Assembly: GCF_008271695.1 (NCBI RefSeq)
Contig: NZ_VKKY01000003.1
Span: forward strand, 1,426,001 to 1,490,000
Direction of reading: 5' to 3'
DNA length: 64,000 nt
Source: Rufibacter hautae
GTDB taxonomy: Bacteria > Bacteroidota > Bacteroidia > Cytophagales > Hymenobacteraceae
Shown: piece after piece, positions 42,824-52,177 of the stretch
Numbering within the stretch: position 1 is the first letter of the stretch
How the letters are laid out: every line of letters starts with the position of its first letter
Program-made: the position numbers and the translations under genes
Notes under the pieces: model-generated
Database searches by the model: none
What the model saw: the letters and a program-made list of their open reading frames with translations, nothing else
Told to the model about the DNA's origin: nothing

Positions 42824-44224
42824 ATGAGCACACTTGTAACAGATCCAGAAACCTATAGAGACACCATCTCCACGGTAGACAAAGACGGGAAAAGGGTGTG
42901 GTTATACCCTAAAAAGCCGAGCGGAAAACTCTACCAGTACCGCAAGTACGTAAGCTATGTGCTTTTAACGCTCTTGTTTACGGGGCCGTTTATGAAAGTA
43001 AATGGATTGCCCTTGCTGCTGTTCAACATTCCGGCCCGCAAGTTTATCTTGTTCGGGATGATTTTCTGGCCGCAAGATTTCTTTATCCTGCTGGTGGGCT
43101 TTATGGCCTTTATCCTGTTCATCATCCTGTTTACGGTGGTGTACGGACGGGTGTGGTGTGGTTGGGTGTGCCCGCAGACCATCTTCATGGAGATGGTATT
43201 CCGCCGCATTGAGTACTGGATTGAAGGCGATGCACCCAAGCAGAAGGCGCTAGACAAAGCCCCCTGGACCACGGAGAAAATCTGGAAGAAAACGACCAAG
43301 CATACCTTGTTCGTGCTGGTGTCTTTCTTCATTGCGCACACCTTTCTGGCCTATATTATTGGCGTGGAGGAGCTGCAGAAAATTGTCACTGATGGTCCGG
43401 CTGCCCACGCGGGTGGTTTGTTCTCGCTGGTGCTGTTCACCGGGGTGTTCTACTTCGTGTTTGCCAAGTTCCGGGAGCAGGTGTGCACCATTGTATGCCC
43501 TTACGGAAGGCTACAAGGCGTGATGCTGGACAAGAAATCCCTGACCGTGGCCTATGACTACGAGCGCGGAGAGCCCAGGGGCAAACTCCGCAAAAACCAG
43601 GTCCGTACCGAGGGGGATTGCATTGACTGCCACCAATGCGTGCAGGTATGCCCCACGGGCATTGACATCCGGAACGGGGCTCAGCAGATGGAATGCATTA
43701 ACTGCACGGCCTGCATTGACATCTGTAACTCCATCATGGATCTGGTGAACAAGCCGCATGGGCTGATCCGGGTGGCCTCAGAAGAAAGCATCTCAGAGAA
43801 GAAGCCCTGGGCGTTCACGGCCCGCATGAAAGCGTACACTGCGGTTCTGGTGTTGTTGATAGGCGCATTCGTCACCTTGCTTATTACCCGCAGCAACATT
43901 GACGCCACCATTCTCCGCACGCCGGGCATGCTCTACCAGCAAACCGATAAAGGTACCGTCACGAACCTCTACAACATCACGCTCATCAACAAAACCGATG
44001 AGGAACTGCCCATCACGTTGAAATTGCTTTCCTCAGAAGGTTCCATCAAAGTGGTGCGCAACGAGTTGGTGCTACCCAAACAGGGCTTGGTGGAAGGCGT
44101 GTTTTTCGCCGAGATTCCTAAAAAAAGGCTGGAATCGGCTTCTTCTCAAATTGAGATCGGCGTCTTCAGCGGAGACAAACTCATTGCCACCGAGAAAACC
44201 AAATTCCTAGGGCCGGGCCTCTAA
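42824..44224 (+). CDS. ccoG: cbb3 oxidase assembly protein, polyferredoxin CcoG
   Basis: A 466-residue membrane-bound polyferredoxin. Membrane helices in the first half with CGWVCPQTIFME and CTIVCPYGRLQG; two 4Fe-4S motifs CIDCHQCVQVCPTGID and CINCTACIDICN around residue 265-305; a further helix and a C-terminal IgG-like FixG domain (ITLKLLSSEG). CcoG is a Cu(II) reductase feeding copper into cbb3 assembly (established for homologues). First gene of a run with ccoH, a TauE/SafE-like gene and a Usp gene. Confidence 0.94.
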   Translation: MSTLVTDPETYRDTISTVDKDGKRVWLYPKKPSGKLYQYRKYVSYVLLTLLFTGPFMKVNGLPLLLFNIPARKFILFGMIFWPQDFFILLVGFMAFILFIILFTVVYGRVWCGWVCPQTIFMEMVFRRIEYWIEGDAPKQKALDKAPWTTEKIWKKTTKHTLFVLVSFFIAHTFLAYIIGVEELQKIVTDGPAAHAGGLFSLVLFTGVFYFVFAKFREQVCTIVCPYGRLQGVMLDKKSLTVAYDYERGEPRGKLRKNQVRTEGDCIDCHQCVQVCPTGIDIRNGAQQMECINCTACIDICNSIMDLVNKPHGLIRVASEESISEKKPWAFTARMKAYTAVLVLLIGAFVTLLITRSNIDATILRTPGMLYQQTDKGTVTNLYNITLINKTDEELPITLKLLSSEGSIKVVRNELVLPKQGLVEGVFFAEIPKKRLESASSQIEIGVFSGDKLIATEKTKFLGPGL

Positions 44225-44271
44225 ACTACCACCACTCAGGACTCAGAACTCAAGACTCAGAACTTTTCATT

Positions 44272-44745
44272 ATGAACACAAAAGCACTTCCCCAAAAAGC
44301 CTCCTGGTGGCCTAAGCTGATCATAGCCGCCTTTGTCTTCTTTGCCCTATTCATCGGGAACATGGTACGGCAGGCGATGAAATCTGATGTGAACCTGGTA
44401 AGCCAGGATTACTACCAGAAAGAACTGGCTTTCCAGCAGCACATGGAACAGGTAAAAGCCACGCAGGCCCTGGATTCACAGGTTTTGCTCACCCACGTGC
44501 AGGCTGCGGAACAACTCAGTATTGTGTTTCCGGCAGGGGTGAAGACTGCACAGGTGGACGGTCAGATCCTCTTTTTCCGGCCATCAGATGCCAAACAGGA
44601 CATTACCTTGGCTCTGAACCTGAACGAAGACGGGCAGCAACACATCAGGACCGCAACCCTGGCCAAGGGGTTGTGGCGCGTACAACTGAACTGGAAACAG
44701 GCGGGCAAAGCCTATTACCTGCAAAAAGATTTCACCATAGAATAA
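44272..44745 (+). CDS. ccoH: cbb3 oxidase assembly protein CcoH (FixH)
   Basis: A 157-residue protein with one N-terminal helix (LIIAAFVFFALFIGNMV), then the FixH pattern QDYYQKELAFQQHMEQ and a beta-rich periplasmic part ending GLWRVQLNWKQAGKAYYLQKDF. CcoH stabilises the cbb3 complex during assembly. It is followed by the next gene after 1 nt. Confidence 0.92.
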   Translation: MNTKALPQKASWWPKLIIAAFVFFALFIGNMVRQAMKSDVNLVSQDYYQKELAFQQHMEQVKATQALDSQVLLTHVQAAEQLSIVFPAGVKTAQVDGQILFFRPSDAKQDITLALNLNEDGQQHIRTATLAKGLWRVQLNWKQAGKAYYLQKDFTIE

Positions 44746-44746
44746 C

Positions 44747-45472
44747 ATGATCTGGACAGGGTTCATACTGGGCATTCTAGGGAGTTTCCATTGCGTGGGC
44801 ATGTGCGGAGCCATTGCCTTGTCTTTGCCGGTGGGTAAGGGCAGCGGCTGGTCCTTTGTAGCAGGGCGGTTCCTGTACAACCTTGGCCGGTTAGTCACCT
44901 ATAGCCTTTTAGGGGCAGGGGCGGGGTTGTTGGGCAAAAGCCTGCAACTGGCTGGTCTGCAACAAACGCTTTCTATTGTATCCGGAGTGTTGATTCTGCT
45001 GCTGGTAGTGGTACCTGCCACCACTTCTGCCAAATTCAGGAAGGCGACCGGACTGGAGAGCATGCTTCAGCAGGTGAAGGTATCCATGGGCTTTTTCTTC
45101 CAGAAGAAAGGCGTTTGGGCCTTGGGTGCGGTGGGCCTGTTGAATGGCTTACTGCCCTGTGGATTTGTTTATTTTGCTCTTGCAGGAGCCGTGAGCATGC
45201 CTACTGTGGCAGATTCCATGCTGTATATGCTACTGTTTGGGGCAGGGACGTTCCCGCTGATGTTCTTGCTTTCCCTCTCAGGAAAATACATTCAGCTGGG
45301 GCTGCGCCGATTTTTTACCAAAGTGATTCCGTACGCCGCCACCTGCCTGGCTATTCTGTTTATCCTGCGCGGCCTGAACTTGGGTATTCCATACGTGAGT
45401 CCCGCTACACCTAATTCAAACCTGGCCGATTCGTCCATGGCTACCTGTCATCCTGCTACTGTAAATCCCTAA
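44747..45472 (+). CDS. TauE/SafE-family (DsbD-like) membrane protein of cco cluster
   Basis: A 241-residue membrane protein with about six helices. GILGSFHCVGMCGAIALSLP and LNGLLPCGFVYFALAGA are the paired motifs of the DsbD_2/SafE family that regularly accompanies ccoGH. Their cysteines (C19, C24 and that in LLPCG) suggest a role in copper or thiol transfer during oxidase assembly, which remains unproven. A C-terminal tail STMATCHPAT-like segment carries one more Cys and a His. Confidence 0.88.
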   Translation: MIWTGFILGILGSFHCVGMCGAIALSLPVGKGSGWSFVAGRFLYNLGRLVTYSLLGAGAGLLGKSLQLAGLQQTLSIVSGVLILLLVVVPATTSAKFRKATGLESMLQQVKVSMGFFFQKKGVWALGAVGLLNGLLPCGFVYFALAGAVSMPTVADSMLYMLLFGAGTFPLMFLLSLSGKYIQLGLRRFFTKVIPYAATCLAILFILRGLNLGIPYVSPATPNSNLADSSMATCHPATVNP

Positions 45473-45493
45473 CTCAGATTTTCTCTTATCAAA

Positions 45494-46369
45494 ATGAAAA
45501 AAATACTCGTCCTCACTGATTTTTCTCAGAACAGCATTAATGCCTATGGCTACGCCGTAAAGATGGCCTGCCAGCTCAAAGCCGAGATTCTTTTGCTCTT
45601 CAGTACTAACGGAACCCCCTTGTCGCTCACGAATCAGCTCCAGTATTCCCAGCAGTTGCACAGCTTTGCCAAGCGCTATGCCTGTGATTCGCGGCGGCAG
45701 CAAAACCCACACAATACGGAGTGCCTGATCAGCGGAGATACCTGGGTTAGTTTGCTTCCCACAATGGCCTCTGTGCACCATCCAGATTTAATTGTGGCCG
45801 GATCGGGTTTGTTGGCGGTAATAGAGAGGAAAGGTCAGCAACTGAACTTACAGGAAATAGCCGGCAGTCCTGTGCTCTGGATTCCGGAGAAAGCCTTGTA
45901 CCAGCCATTAAAGCATTTGGTGTTTGTGACCGATTATTTGGATCAGGACCCCGAGGTAATTGACTTGGTAAAGAGGTATGCCCAGACCTTTGAAGCGGAG
46001 GTTTCTTCTGTGCACTTCTATTCTCCAGCAGAAAGAAAAAATCTGGCTGAGATCAAGAAGCAAGGGGCTGAATTGAATTGGGTACTGGGTAATCAAGGAG
46101 CCTGCCATATGCTGGAGGAGGAAGATATCATTGAAGGCCTGGAAGAATACACAGAAAAGTACGCGGTGGATTTGTTCCTGATCTCTACCCGCGATACCCA
46201 TGTTACGCACCAGTATCTACACCAGGTGTACCGTAAAACGGATGCTTGCCAAAACAGTATTCCGCTGCTTAATCTGTACCAAGCCAAGAATAACCCTTGC
46301 GCCAGAACTTGCACCCATTGCCAAGCTTATCATGCCCCATCAGAGGCTTCTTTAAGCCCTCAGCTATAG
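45494..46369 (+). CDS. Universal stress protein (two-domain) with Cys-rich tail
   Basis: A 291-residue UspA-family protein. It starts KKILVLTDFSQNSINAYGYAVKMA and has a second Usp-like half from about residue 140 (LKHLVFVTDYLDQDPEVIDL). The ATP-binding Gly loop (G-2x-G-9x-G) is degenerate. The C-terminus is unusual: NPCARTCTHCQAYH, three cysteines in CxxxCxxC spacing plus His, a possible metal or heme/thiol site. Last gene of the ccoG run, 21 nt after the TauE/SafE gene. Confidence 0.85.
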   Translation: MKKILVLTDFSQNSINAYGYAVKMACQLKAEILLLFSTNGTPLSLTNQLQYSQQLHSFAKRYACDSRRQQNPHNTECLISGDTWVSLLPTMASVHHPDLIVAGSGLLAVIERKGQQLNLQEIAGSPVLWIPEKALYQPLKHLVFVTDYLDQDPEVIDLVKRYAQTFEAEVSSVHFYSPAERKNLAEIKKQGAELNWVLGNQGACHMLEEEDIIEGLEEYTEKYAVDLFLISTRDTHVTHQYLHQVYRKTDACQNSIPLLNLYQAKNNPCARTCTHCQAYHAPSEASLSPQL

Positions 46370-46546
46370 AAGCGCCAGCATTTTTAGGCTGTTTTCAGGA
46401 AAAGACTACCAAAACGGATTAGTACCTTAGACCTTTATGGAAACCCGAAAAGATGATGAATCTCATTTTTTCGGGTTGCCCTTGTCATTCCCCTTGGCAG
46501 GCCACCTCCCTATCTTTGTCTTGTACTTTAAAGTTGAGAAGGCAAG

Positions 46547-47941
46547 ATGAACGTTTTAGAGAACCCCCTTCAGGAACAAGCCTTAGAAAAGCTTATCCAG
46601 AAATACAATGTCTCCGCGCCCAGGTATACCAGCTACCCCACGGTTCCGTTCTGGGACCAGCAGGCACCTACCACCGAGCAATGGTTCCAGGTAGTGGAAA
46701 AGGCCTTTACTGAGTCTAACGCCACCAAAGGCATCAGTTTGTACCTGCACCTCCCGTTTTGCGAGTCACTTTGTACCTACTGTGGCTGCAATACCCGAAT
46801 CACCAAAAACCATGGGGTAGAGCTGGGCTACATAGAAACCCTGCTGGCGGAGTGGAAGCAGTATGTCAGCCGTTTTTCTGAAAAGCCGATCATCCGGGAG
46901 CTACATTTGGGTGGGGGAACTCCTACCTTCTTTAGCCCTGAGAACTTGAGGATTTTGCTGGAAGGGATCTATGCCTCAGCGGAAATTCACCCGGAACGGG
47001 AGTTCAGCTTTGAGGGGCATCCCAACAACACTACGACTGAGCATTTGCAGACGCTGTATGACCTGGGCTTCAGAAGGGTAAGCTATGGGATTCAGGACTT
47101 TGACCCCTTGGTGCAGTTGACCATCAACCGCATTCAGCCCTTCGAGAAGGTGCAGCGGGCTACCGAGGAAGCCCGCAGCATCGGCTATGAATCGGTGAAC
47201 TTTGACCTGATTTACGGGTTGCCGCACCAGACTCCGGCCAGCGTGGAGGACACCATTAACCAGGTGGCCCTGCTTAGACCAGACCGGATCGCGTTTTATA
47301 GTTATGCCCACGTGCCCTGGGTGAAACCAAGCCAGAGAGGGTATTCAGAAAAAGACCTGCCTGCTGGACCCTCCAAAAGAGCTTTGTATGAACTAGGGCT
47401 GCAGATGTTCAGAGACCTGGGCTACCATGATATTGGCATGGACCATTTCGCTTTACCACAGGATGCCTTATTCTTGGCGCAGCAGAACGGCACCTTACAT
47501 CGTAACTTCATGGGCTACACCACCTGCCATACCGATCTGCTCATTGGATTAGGTGTCTCGTCTATCAGCGATGCCAAGTACGGCTACCTGCAGAACCTGA
47601 AGAAAGTAGAAGAATACAAAGCGGGCATTGCCAGCGGCAACCTGGCTATTCTGAAAGGTCATTTACTTACCCAAGAAGACTTAATCCGGAAGGAAGCTAT
47701 TTTAGATCTTGCCTGTAAAGGAAAGCTGCAACTTACTTCAGAAAACCTGTTCATGTTGGATGACCCTACCATAGCAAACCTGTGGCAGATGGAGAAAGAA
47801 GGATTGCTTTCTATGAAGGAAAGCGTGATACGCATTTCTGCATTGGGTCAGGCTTTTCTTCGGAACATCTGTATGTTATTTGACCAGAAGGTGAAACAAA
47901 CGGAGCAGGAGTTTTCCTCTACTTTCAGTAAGGCCATCTAA
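46547..47941 (+). CDS. hemN: Oxygen-independent coproporphyrinogen III dehydrogenase
   Basis: A 464-residue radical SAM enzyme of the true HemN type. The N-terminal YNVSAPRYTSYPT and the cluster motif FCESLCTYCGCN (C72, C76, C79) are diagnostic, with GGGTPT and the downstream YGLPHQT. It converts coproporphyrinogen III to protoporphyrinogen IX without oxygen, supplying heme for the oxidase under low oxygen. Monocistronic; shares a bidirectional terminator with the dehydrogenase gene. Confidence 0.96.
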   Translation: MNVLENPLQEQALEKLIQKYNVSAPRYTSYPTVPFWDQQAPTTEQWFQVVEKAFTESNATKGISLYLHLPFCESLCTYCGCNTRITKNHGVELGYIETLLAEWKQYVSRFSEKPIIRELHLGGGTPTFFSPENLRILLEGIYASAEIHPEREFSFEGHPNNTTTEHLQTLYDLGFRRVSYGIQDFDPLVQLTINRIQPFEKVQRATEEARSIGYESVNFDLIYGLPHQTPASVEDTINQVALLRPDRIAFYSYAHVPWVKPSQRGYSEKDLPAGPSKRALYELGLQMFRDLGYHDIGMDHFALPQDALFLAQQNGTLHRNFMGYTTCHTDLLIGLGVSSISDAKYGYLQNLKKVEEYKAGIASGNLAILKGHLLTQEDLIRKEAILDLACKGKLQLTSENLFMLDDPTIANLWQMEKEGLLSMKESVIRISALGQAFLRNICMLFDQKVKQTEQEFSSTFSKAI

Positions 47942-47963
47942 AGTAAGCCAAAGTACGATCGTT

Positions 47964-48030
47964 AAAACCCCCTCTGCGATTTGGGCACGTTTTCCTTAAA
48001 ACTTGCCCAAATCGCAGAGGGGGTTTTTGT
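47964..48030. terminator. Bidirectional terminator between hemN and dehydrogenase
   Basis: Perfect 24-bp arms: 47964-47987 (AAAACCCCCTCTGCGATTTG start) and 48004-48027, with A and T runs at the outer ends. Serves both convergent genes. Confidence 0.92.
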
Positions 48031-48057
48031 TTATAAATAGTTCAGACTGATTTGAAG

Positions 48058-49047
48058 CTATCCAGCAAACAACAGGTTTTCACATGCTGATCCGGTTTCA
48101 AAACACGTAAGATTGTGGAGGGTAGTATCGGCGATATTGGTCAGTGCGGTTTGGGTTAAAAATGCCTGATGGCCGGTTATCAGAACGTTAGGCAATGCTT
48201 TCAGTTGGGCAAATAATTCGTCTGTTAAGGGCTGGTCTGATAAATCCTGAAAGAAAAGATGCCTTTCATTTTCGTAGACGTCCAGGCCGGCGGCGCTTAC
48301 TTGTCCGTTTTGCAGCGCTTGGATAAGGTCAGCGGTATTGACTAAGCCACCCCGGCTGGTATTCAGAAGGAGTACTCCTTCTTTGGTTTTAGCCAGGGTT
48401 TCCGCATTGATCATATAATGGGTAGCAGCGTTAAGCGGAGCGTGCAGGGAGATGATGTCTGATTCACGCAGCAGGGTGTCAAAGGAGACAGATTCTATTG
48501 GAAAGCCTTGCGGCGCAGGCTCAACGACATCATACAATAAAATCCGGCAGCCAAACCCGTGCATGATCCTGGCGAACACGGCCCCAATTTTTCCTAACCC
48601 AATAATGCCAACGGTTTTTCCGTTCAGGTCAAATCCTATGAGATTGTCTAGGCAGAAATTATTCTGTTCAATTCTTTGGTGGGCCAGGATCAGGTGGCGG
48701 TTAAGAGCCAGAAGGAGAGCTGCCGTATGTTCTGCAATGGCGTAGGGCGAGTAAGCAGGCACCCGGGCAACCAGCATGCCCAGTTCTTTTGCTTTCTGTA
48801 AATCTACATAGTCAAACCCCGCCGACCGCAGTGCAACATATCTCACTCCCAGGTTGTGCAGGTACTCTAATACTTCGGCGGACGCATTATCAGAAGTAAA
48901 AAGCGCAATGGCTTGGCTTCCGACTGCTTTCTGTGCTGTCTCTAAGGTTAAGGTCTTGTTTACAAATTTTAGCTGGTGTTTCTGTTTGTTTGCCTTGGCC
49001 AGAAAATTTTGCTCAAACGGATGAGCACTATAAACCGTGATGCGCAT
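48058..49047 (-). CDS. D-2-hydroxyacid dehydrogenase (D-lactate dehydrogenase type)
   Basis: A 329-residue NAD-dependent dehydrogenase of the LdhA group. NAD-binding VGIIGLGKIGAVFARI (146-161), catalytic R232 (LLNTSRGGLVN), E259 (GLDVYENE) and H293 (ITGHQAFLT). The YENERHLFFQDLSDQPLTDE block is typical of fermentative D-lactate dehydrogenases. It would regenerate NAD+ from pyruvate at low oxygen, consistent with its neighbours. Confidence 0.9.
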   Translation of the reverse strand: MRITVYSAHPFEQNFLAKANKQKHQLKFVNKTLTLETAQKAVGSQAIALFTSDNASAEVLEYLHNLGVRYVALRSAGFDYVDLQKAKELGMLVARVPAYSPYAIAEHTAALLLALNRHLILAHQRIEQNNFCLDNLIGFDLNGKTVGIIGLGKIGAVFARIMHGFGCRILLYDVVEPAPQGFPIESVSFDTLLRESDIISLHAPLNAATHYMINAETLAKTKEGVLLLNTSRGGLVNTADLIQALQNGQVSAAGLDVYENERHLFFQDLSDQPLTDELFAQLKALPNVLITGHQAFLTQTALTNIADTTLHNLTCFETGSACENLLFAG

Positions 49048-49093
49048 GCTTCAGTAGTAAATAAAGTGAGCAGTTGAAATTGAGGTGCAATTT

Positions 49094-49972
49094 TCAGGAA
49101 TAGGATTCCTGGGTTAATTGCTCATGTAACTGTATCTTTTTTGGATAGCTTATGGTTTCCTGAAAGGCCAGCAAGGGAACTTGCGTTTGGAACAGCAGCC
49201 TTTTGGAAACGCTTCTATGCAGCAATTCTTCCAAAAAAACCTTCTCATGTGTAGCAATGGCCAATACCTCCGTTTGATTCTCCTGCACAAAATCAAAGAT
49301 CCCTTTTACCACGTCATCTTCCTTGCGTTGAATAAGACTGTAGTTTTCTACTGGAAAAGTTTTGATGATAGATTGAAGCAAAGAAAAATCTGGAACAAGA
49401 TTCAATTGCCGCTCAGACAAACAATTGATGATAGACACCTGTGCGTTGAAAGGAGTTGCCCATTGGAAGAGTTGCCGTAAAACTGAGGTCACCTCACTAT
49501 CTAAGTCGTACGCGAAAGCAATTTGATGGATTCCCTTGAACGTTGCATTTTGCGGAACTAATAATACCGGGCATTTAGCCTGATTCATAAAAGCCAGTGC
49601 GTTGGTGCCAAAGATCTTATCCAGAATCCCGCCCTGGCCGTGGGTACCCATGACCACAAAATCAACGGCATTTTGCGTAGCCAAGCTATTGACTTCGGCC
49701 ACAAAGTTGCCTAGGGTACAAACGGTCTGTAATTTTACTGGTACGGATATGCGCTTTTTTTCTGCTATGGTTTTGAGTTCATGTTCAGCATCTGCCAACA
49801 GCTGTGACGTAACAGAATCCAGAAAAGTATGATATTGAGAGAAGGTGGAGGCAACATCTACTACATGAACCAACAAGATTCTGGATTGGGTAACAGTGGC
49901 TACTGCCAAGGCGTATTCCAGGGCATTGCACGCAACGGCAGAAAAATCAGTGGGGACTAAAATCGTTTTCAT
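49094..49972 (-). CDS. Universal stress protein, two-domain
   Basis: A 292-residue tandem UspA protein from the ATG at 49972 (MKTILVPTDFSAVACNALEYA); the frame is open upstream to 50017. The first domain has the nucleotide-binding loop VMGTHGQGGILDKIFGTNA (G-2x-G-9x-G-S/T pattern); the second domain (KGIHQIAFAYDLDSEV onward) is less conserved. Divergent from the signalling operon across an Fnr-type site, so it may be under the same control. It is 46 nt upstream of the dehydrogenase gene and probably cotranscribed with it. Confidence 0.9.
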   Translation of the reverse strand: MKTILVPTDFSAVACNALEYALAVATVTQSRILLVHVVDVASTFSQYHTFLDSVTSQLLADAEHELKTIAEKKRISVPVKLQTVCTLGNFVAEVNSLATQNAVDFVVMGTHGQGGILDKIFGTNALAFMNQAKCPVLLVPQNATFKGIHQIAFAYDLDSEVTSVLRQLFQWATPFNAQVSIINCLSERQLNLVPDFSLLQSIIKTFPVENYSLIQRKEDDVVKGIFDFVQENQTEVLAIATHEKVFLEELLHRSVSKRLLFQTQVPLLAFQETISYPKKIQLHEQLTQESYS

Positions 49973-50065
49973 GGGCTTTCTTGGCTTATGGATGTTCTCA
50001 ATTGATACATAAGGCAAGTTATCCCAGACCGCCTCGGTAAGAAATGACCTTGTACAGCCACCAAG

Positions 50066-50110
50066 ATGACATTGGTCATCATTTTCATATCGGCAGAAAG
50101 GCTAACTTTG
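50066..50110 (+). promoter_or_regulatory. Fnr-type operator and promoter of the signalling operon
   Basis: ATGACATTGGTCAT (50066-50079), then -7 box TAACTTTG at 50103-50110, 23 nt downstream. Suggests the operon's own Crp-type output protein controls it; also lies between the operon and the divergent Usp gene. Confidence 0.7.
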
Positions 50111-50151
50111 GGTTTGGGAAAGAGTAACGGAGGAGCGAAAACCAGACGTGC

Positions 50152-51717
50152 ATGACTGAAGACCTTGATGGGTTTGCCACCTCATGGCAACAAAGCATAG
50201 ATGATAAAAATAGGCTGAAAGCCATTATAGATACAGCCATTGATGGAATCATCACCATTGATGAGCGGGGAGTTGTGGAGAGCGTGAACCCGGCGGCGGC
50301 CCGTATTTTTGGGTACCTTCCCGAGGAAGTCATTGGCCAGAACATTAAGTTGCTCATGCCGGAGCCAGACCGCAGCCAGCATGACCAGTACATTGATAAT
50401 TACCACCGCACCGGCATAGGCCAGATCATTGGCAAAGGCCGCGAGGTGTTGGGCAGGCGCAAAGACGGCTCGGTTTTTCCATTTCTGCTGAGTATCAGTG
50501 AGGTAAATCTGCAAAGTAAAAAGATTTTTACGGGTATTATCCATGACATCACCAACCTGAAGAAAGCCGAAGCGGCCCTGCGGGAAAGTGAGAATAAAAT
50601 CAACTCCATTATTCAGGCGGCGGTAGACGGCATCATCACCATTGATACCCGCGGCGTCATTGAAATGGTGAACCCCTCGGCGGCGAAGCTTTTCGGGTAT
50701 GAGGCAGGGGAGTTGTTGGGCCGAAGTATCAACGTACTGATGCCGGAGCCTGACCATAGCCAGCATGACAGGTACATGCACAACTACCATGAAACCGGCC
50801 ACAGAAAAATTATCGGTATTGGCCGGGAGGTCACCGGGCTGCGGAAAGACGGATCTACTTTTCCTTTCTACCTCAGCATAAGTGAGGTAGAACTTGCCGA
50901 CCGTAAAGTGTACACCGGCTTTATTCATGACATTACCCAACAGAAACTGAACGAGGAAAAGCTGAGGCGCTATGCCGCCGAACTGGAGCGCAGTAACCTG
51001 GAGTTGCAGGACTTTGCCTACGTTTCTTCCCATGACCTGCAGGAACCGTTGCGTAAGATTCAGGCCTTCGGGGACCGACTCAAGACCAAAGAGTACGCTA
51101 ACCTGAGTGACCAAGGAAAAGACTACGTAGACCGTATGCTCAACGCGGCTTCGCGTATGCAGAACCTTATCAATGATCTGCTTTCGTTCTCCAGGGTAAC
51201 CAGCAAAGCCAATCCGTTTGTGAAAGTGAGCCTAGACGCCATTCTAAGCGGGGTGTTGTCAGATTTAGAGGTGACCATTGAGCAGACGGGCACGCAGATC
51301 ATCCGGTCGCCGCTACCATCAATAGAGGCGGAGCCCACCCAGATGCGGCAGCTTTTTCAGAACCTCATCAGCAACGCCATCAAGTTCAGGAAAGAGGGCG
51401 AAAAGCCGGTGATTTCTATCTCCGCCAAGATTGTGCAGCACAAGGCGCACTTAACCGCTACCCCCGGTGATGAAGTAGTACAGATTTCCATTCAGGACAA
51501 CGGGATTGGCTTTCAGGAGAAATACCTGGACCGTATCTTCAATATTTTTCAGCGTCTGGAGGGGCAAAAATACGAAGGCTCTGGTATTGGCCTGGCCATC
51601 TGTCGCAAGATTGCCGTGCGGCACGGCGGCGATATCACGGCCCAGAGTCAGCCCGGGGTAGGCACCACCTTCCTCATCACATTGGCGTTGAAACAACCTC
51701 AAGACCAAGAACTATGA
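50152..51717 (+). CDS. FixL-like tandem-PAS histidine kinase
   Basis: A 521-residue soluble kinase: PAS1 (about 20-135), PAS2 (about 145-262), coiled coil, HisKA with H294 (FAYVSSHDLQEPLRKIQ) and HATPase (ISNAIKFR, DNGIGFQ, GSGIGLAICRK). Both PAS domains closely resemble the heme PAS of FixL (ILMPEPDRS-like LLMPEPDRSQHD and VLMPEPDHSQHD; IIGKGREV/IIGIGREVTG; RRKDGS/LRKDGS). However, the position of the FixL proximal heme His (DPHIIGIGR) is Gln91 in PAS1 and Lys219 in PAS2. No membrane helices. Overlaps the next gene by 4 nt. Confidence 0.93.
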   Translation: MTEDLDGFATSWQQSIDDKNRLKAIIDTAIDGIITIDERGVVESVNPAAARIFGYLPEEVIGQNIKLLMPEPDRSQHDQYIDNYHRTGIGQIIGKGREVLGRRKDGSVFPFLLSISEVNLQSKKIFTGIIHDITNLKKAEAALRESENKINSIIQAAVDGIITIDTRGVIEMVNPSAAKLFGYEAGELLGRSINVLMPEPDHSQHDRYMHNYHETGHRKIIGIGREVTGLRKDGSTFPFYLSISEVELADRKVYTGFIHDITQQKLNEEKLRRYAAELERSNLELQDFAYVSSHDLQEPLRKIQAFGDRLKTKEYANLSDQGKDYVDRMLNAASRMQNLINDLLSFSRVTSKANPFVKVSLDAILSGVLSDLEVTIEQTGTQIIRSPLPSIEAEPTQMRQLFQNLISNAIKFRKEGEKPVISISAKIVQHKAHLTATPGDEVVQISIQDNGIGFQEKYLDRIFNIFQRLEGQKYEGSGIGLAICRKIAVRHGGDITAQSQPGVGTTFLITLALKQPQDQEL

Positions 51718-52169
51718 CCCAAAGTAAAAGCATAGCTATTCTCATTGCCGACGACGATGCCGAAGACCGCATGCTCCTAAGGGAGGCCATGGAGGAAAAT
51801 CACTTACCAAACGAACTCTTCTTTGTAGAAAATGGCGAAGAGTTGATGGATTTCCTGTGCCACCGAGGCAACTATGCAGACAAGGAAGGCTACCCTTTAC
51901 CCGGCCTCATTCTCCTGGACCTGAACATGCCCAAGAAAGATGGGCGCGAGGCGCTAAAGGAAATCAAAGAAGACGTGAACCTAAAGCATATACCGGTGGT
52001 GGTGCTCACTACCTCCAAGGCCGAGGAAGACATCTTAAAGACCTATGATTTAGGGGTAAGTTCCTTTATCACCAAACCAGTGACGTTTGCCTCCCTGGTA
52101 GAAATGATCAAAACCCTAGCCGATTATTGGTTTGATTTAGTAGAACTGCCTAAAAACCCGAAGCTCTAA
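51714..52169 (+). CDS. Single-domain response regulator
   Basis: A 151-residue receiver of the Rcp1/phytochrome-associated type: IADDDAEDR acidic pocket, LILLDLNMPKKDG with the phosphoacceptor Asp, VVVLTTSKAEED and SSFITKPVTF with the Lys. Such receivers commonly pair with the DLQEPLRK-type kinases like the one just upstream, with which it overlaps by 4 nt, so it is the likely phosphoacceptor or phosphate sink. Confidence 0.93.
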   Translation: MTQSKSIAILIADDDAEDRMLLREAMEENHLPNELFFVENGEELMDFLCHRGNYADKEGYPLPGLILLDLNMPKKDGREALKEIKEDVNLKHIPVVVLTTSKAEEDILKTYDLGVSSFITKPVTFASLVEMIKTLADYWFDLVELPKNPKL

Positions 52170-52177
52170 TCTAACCC

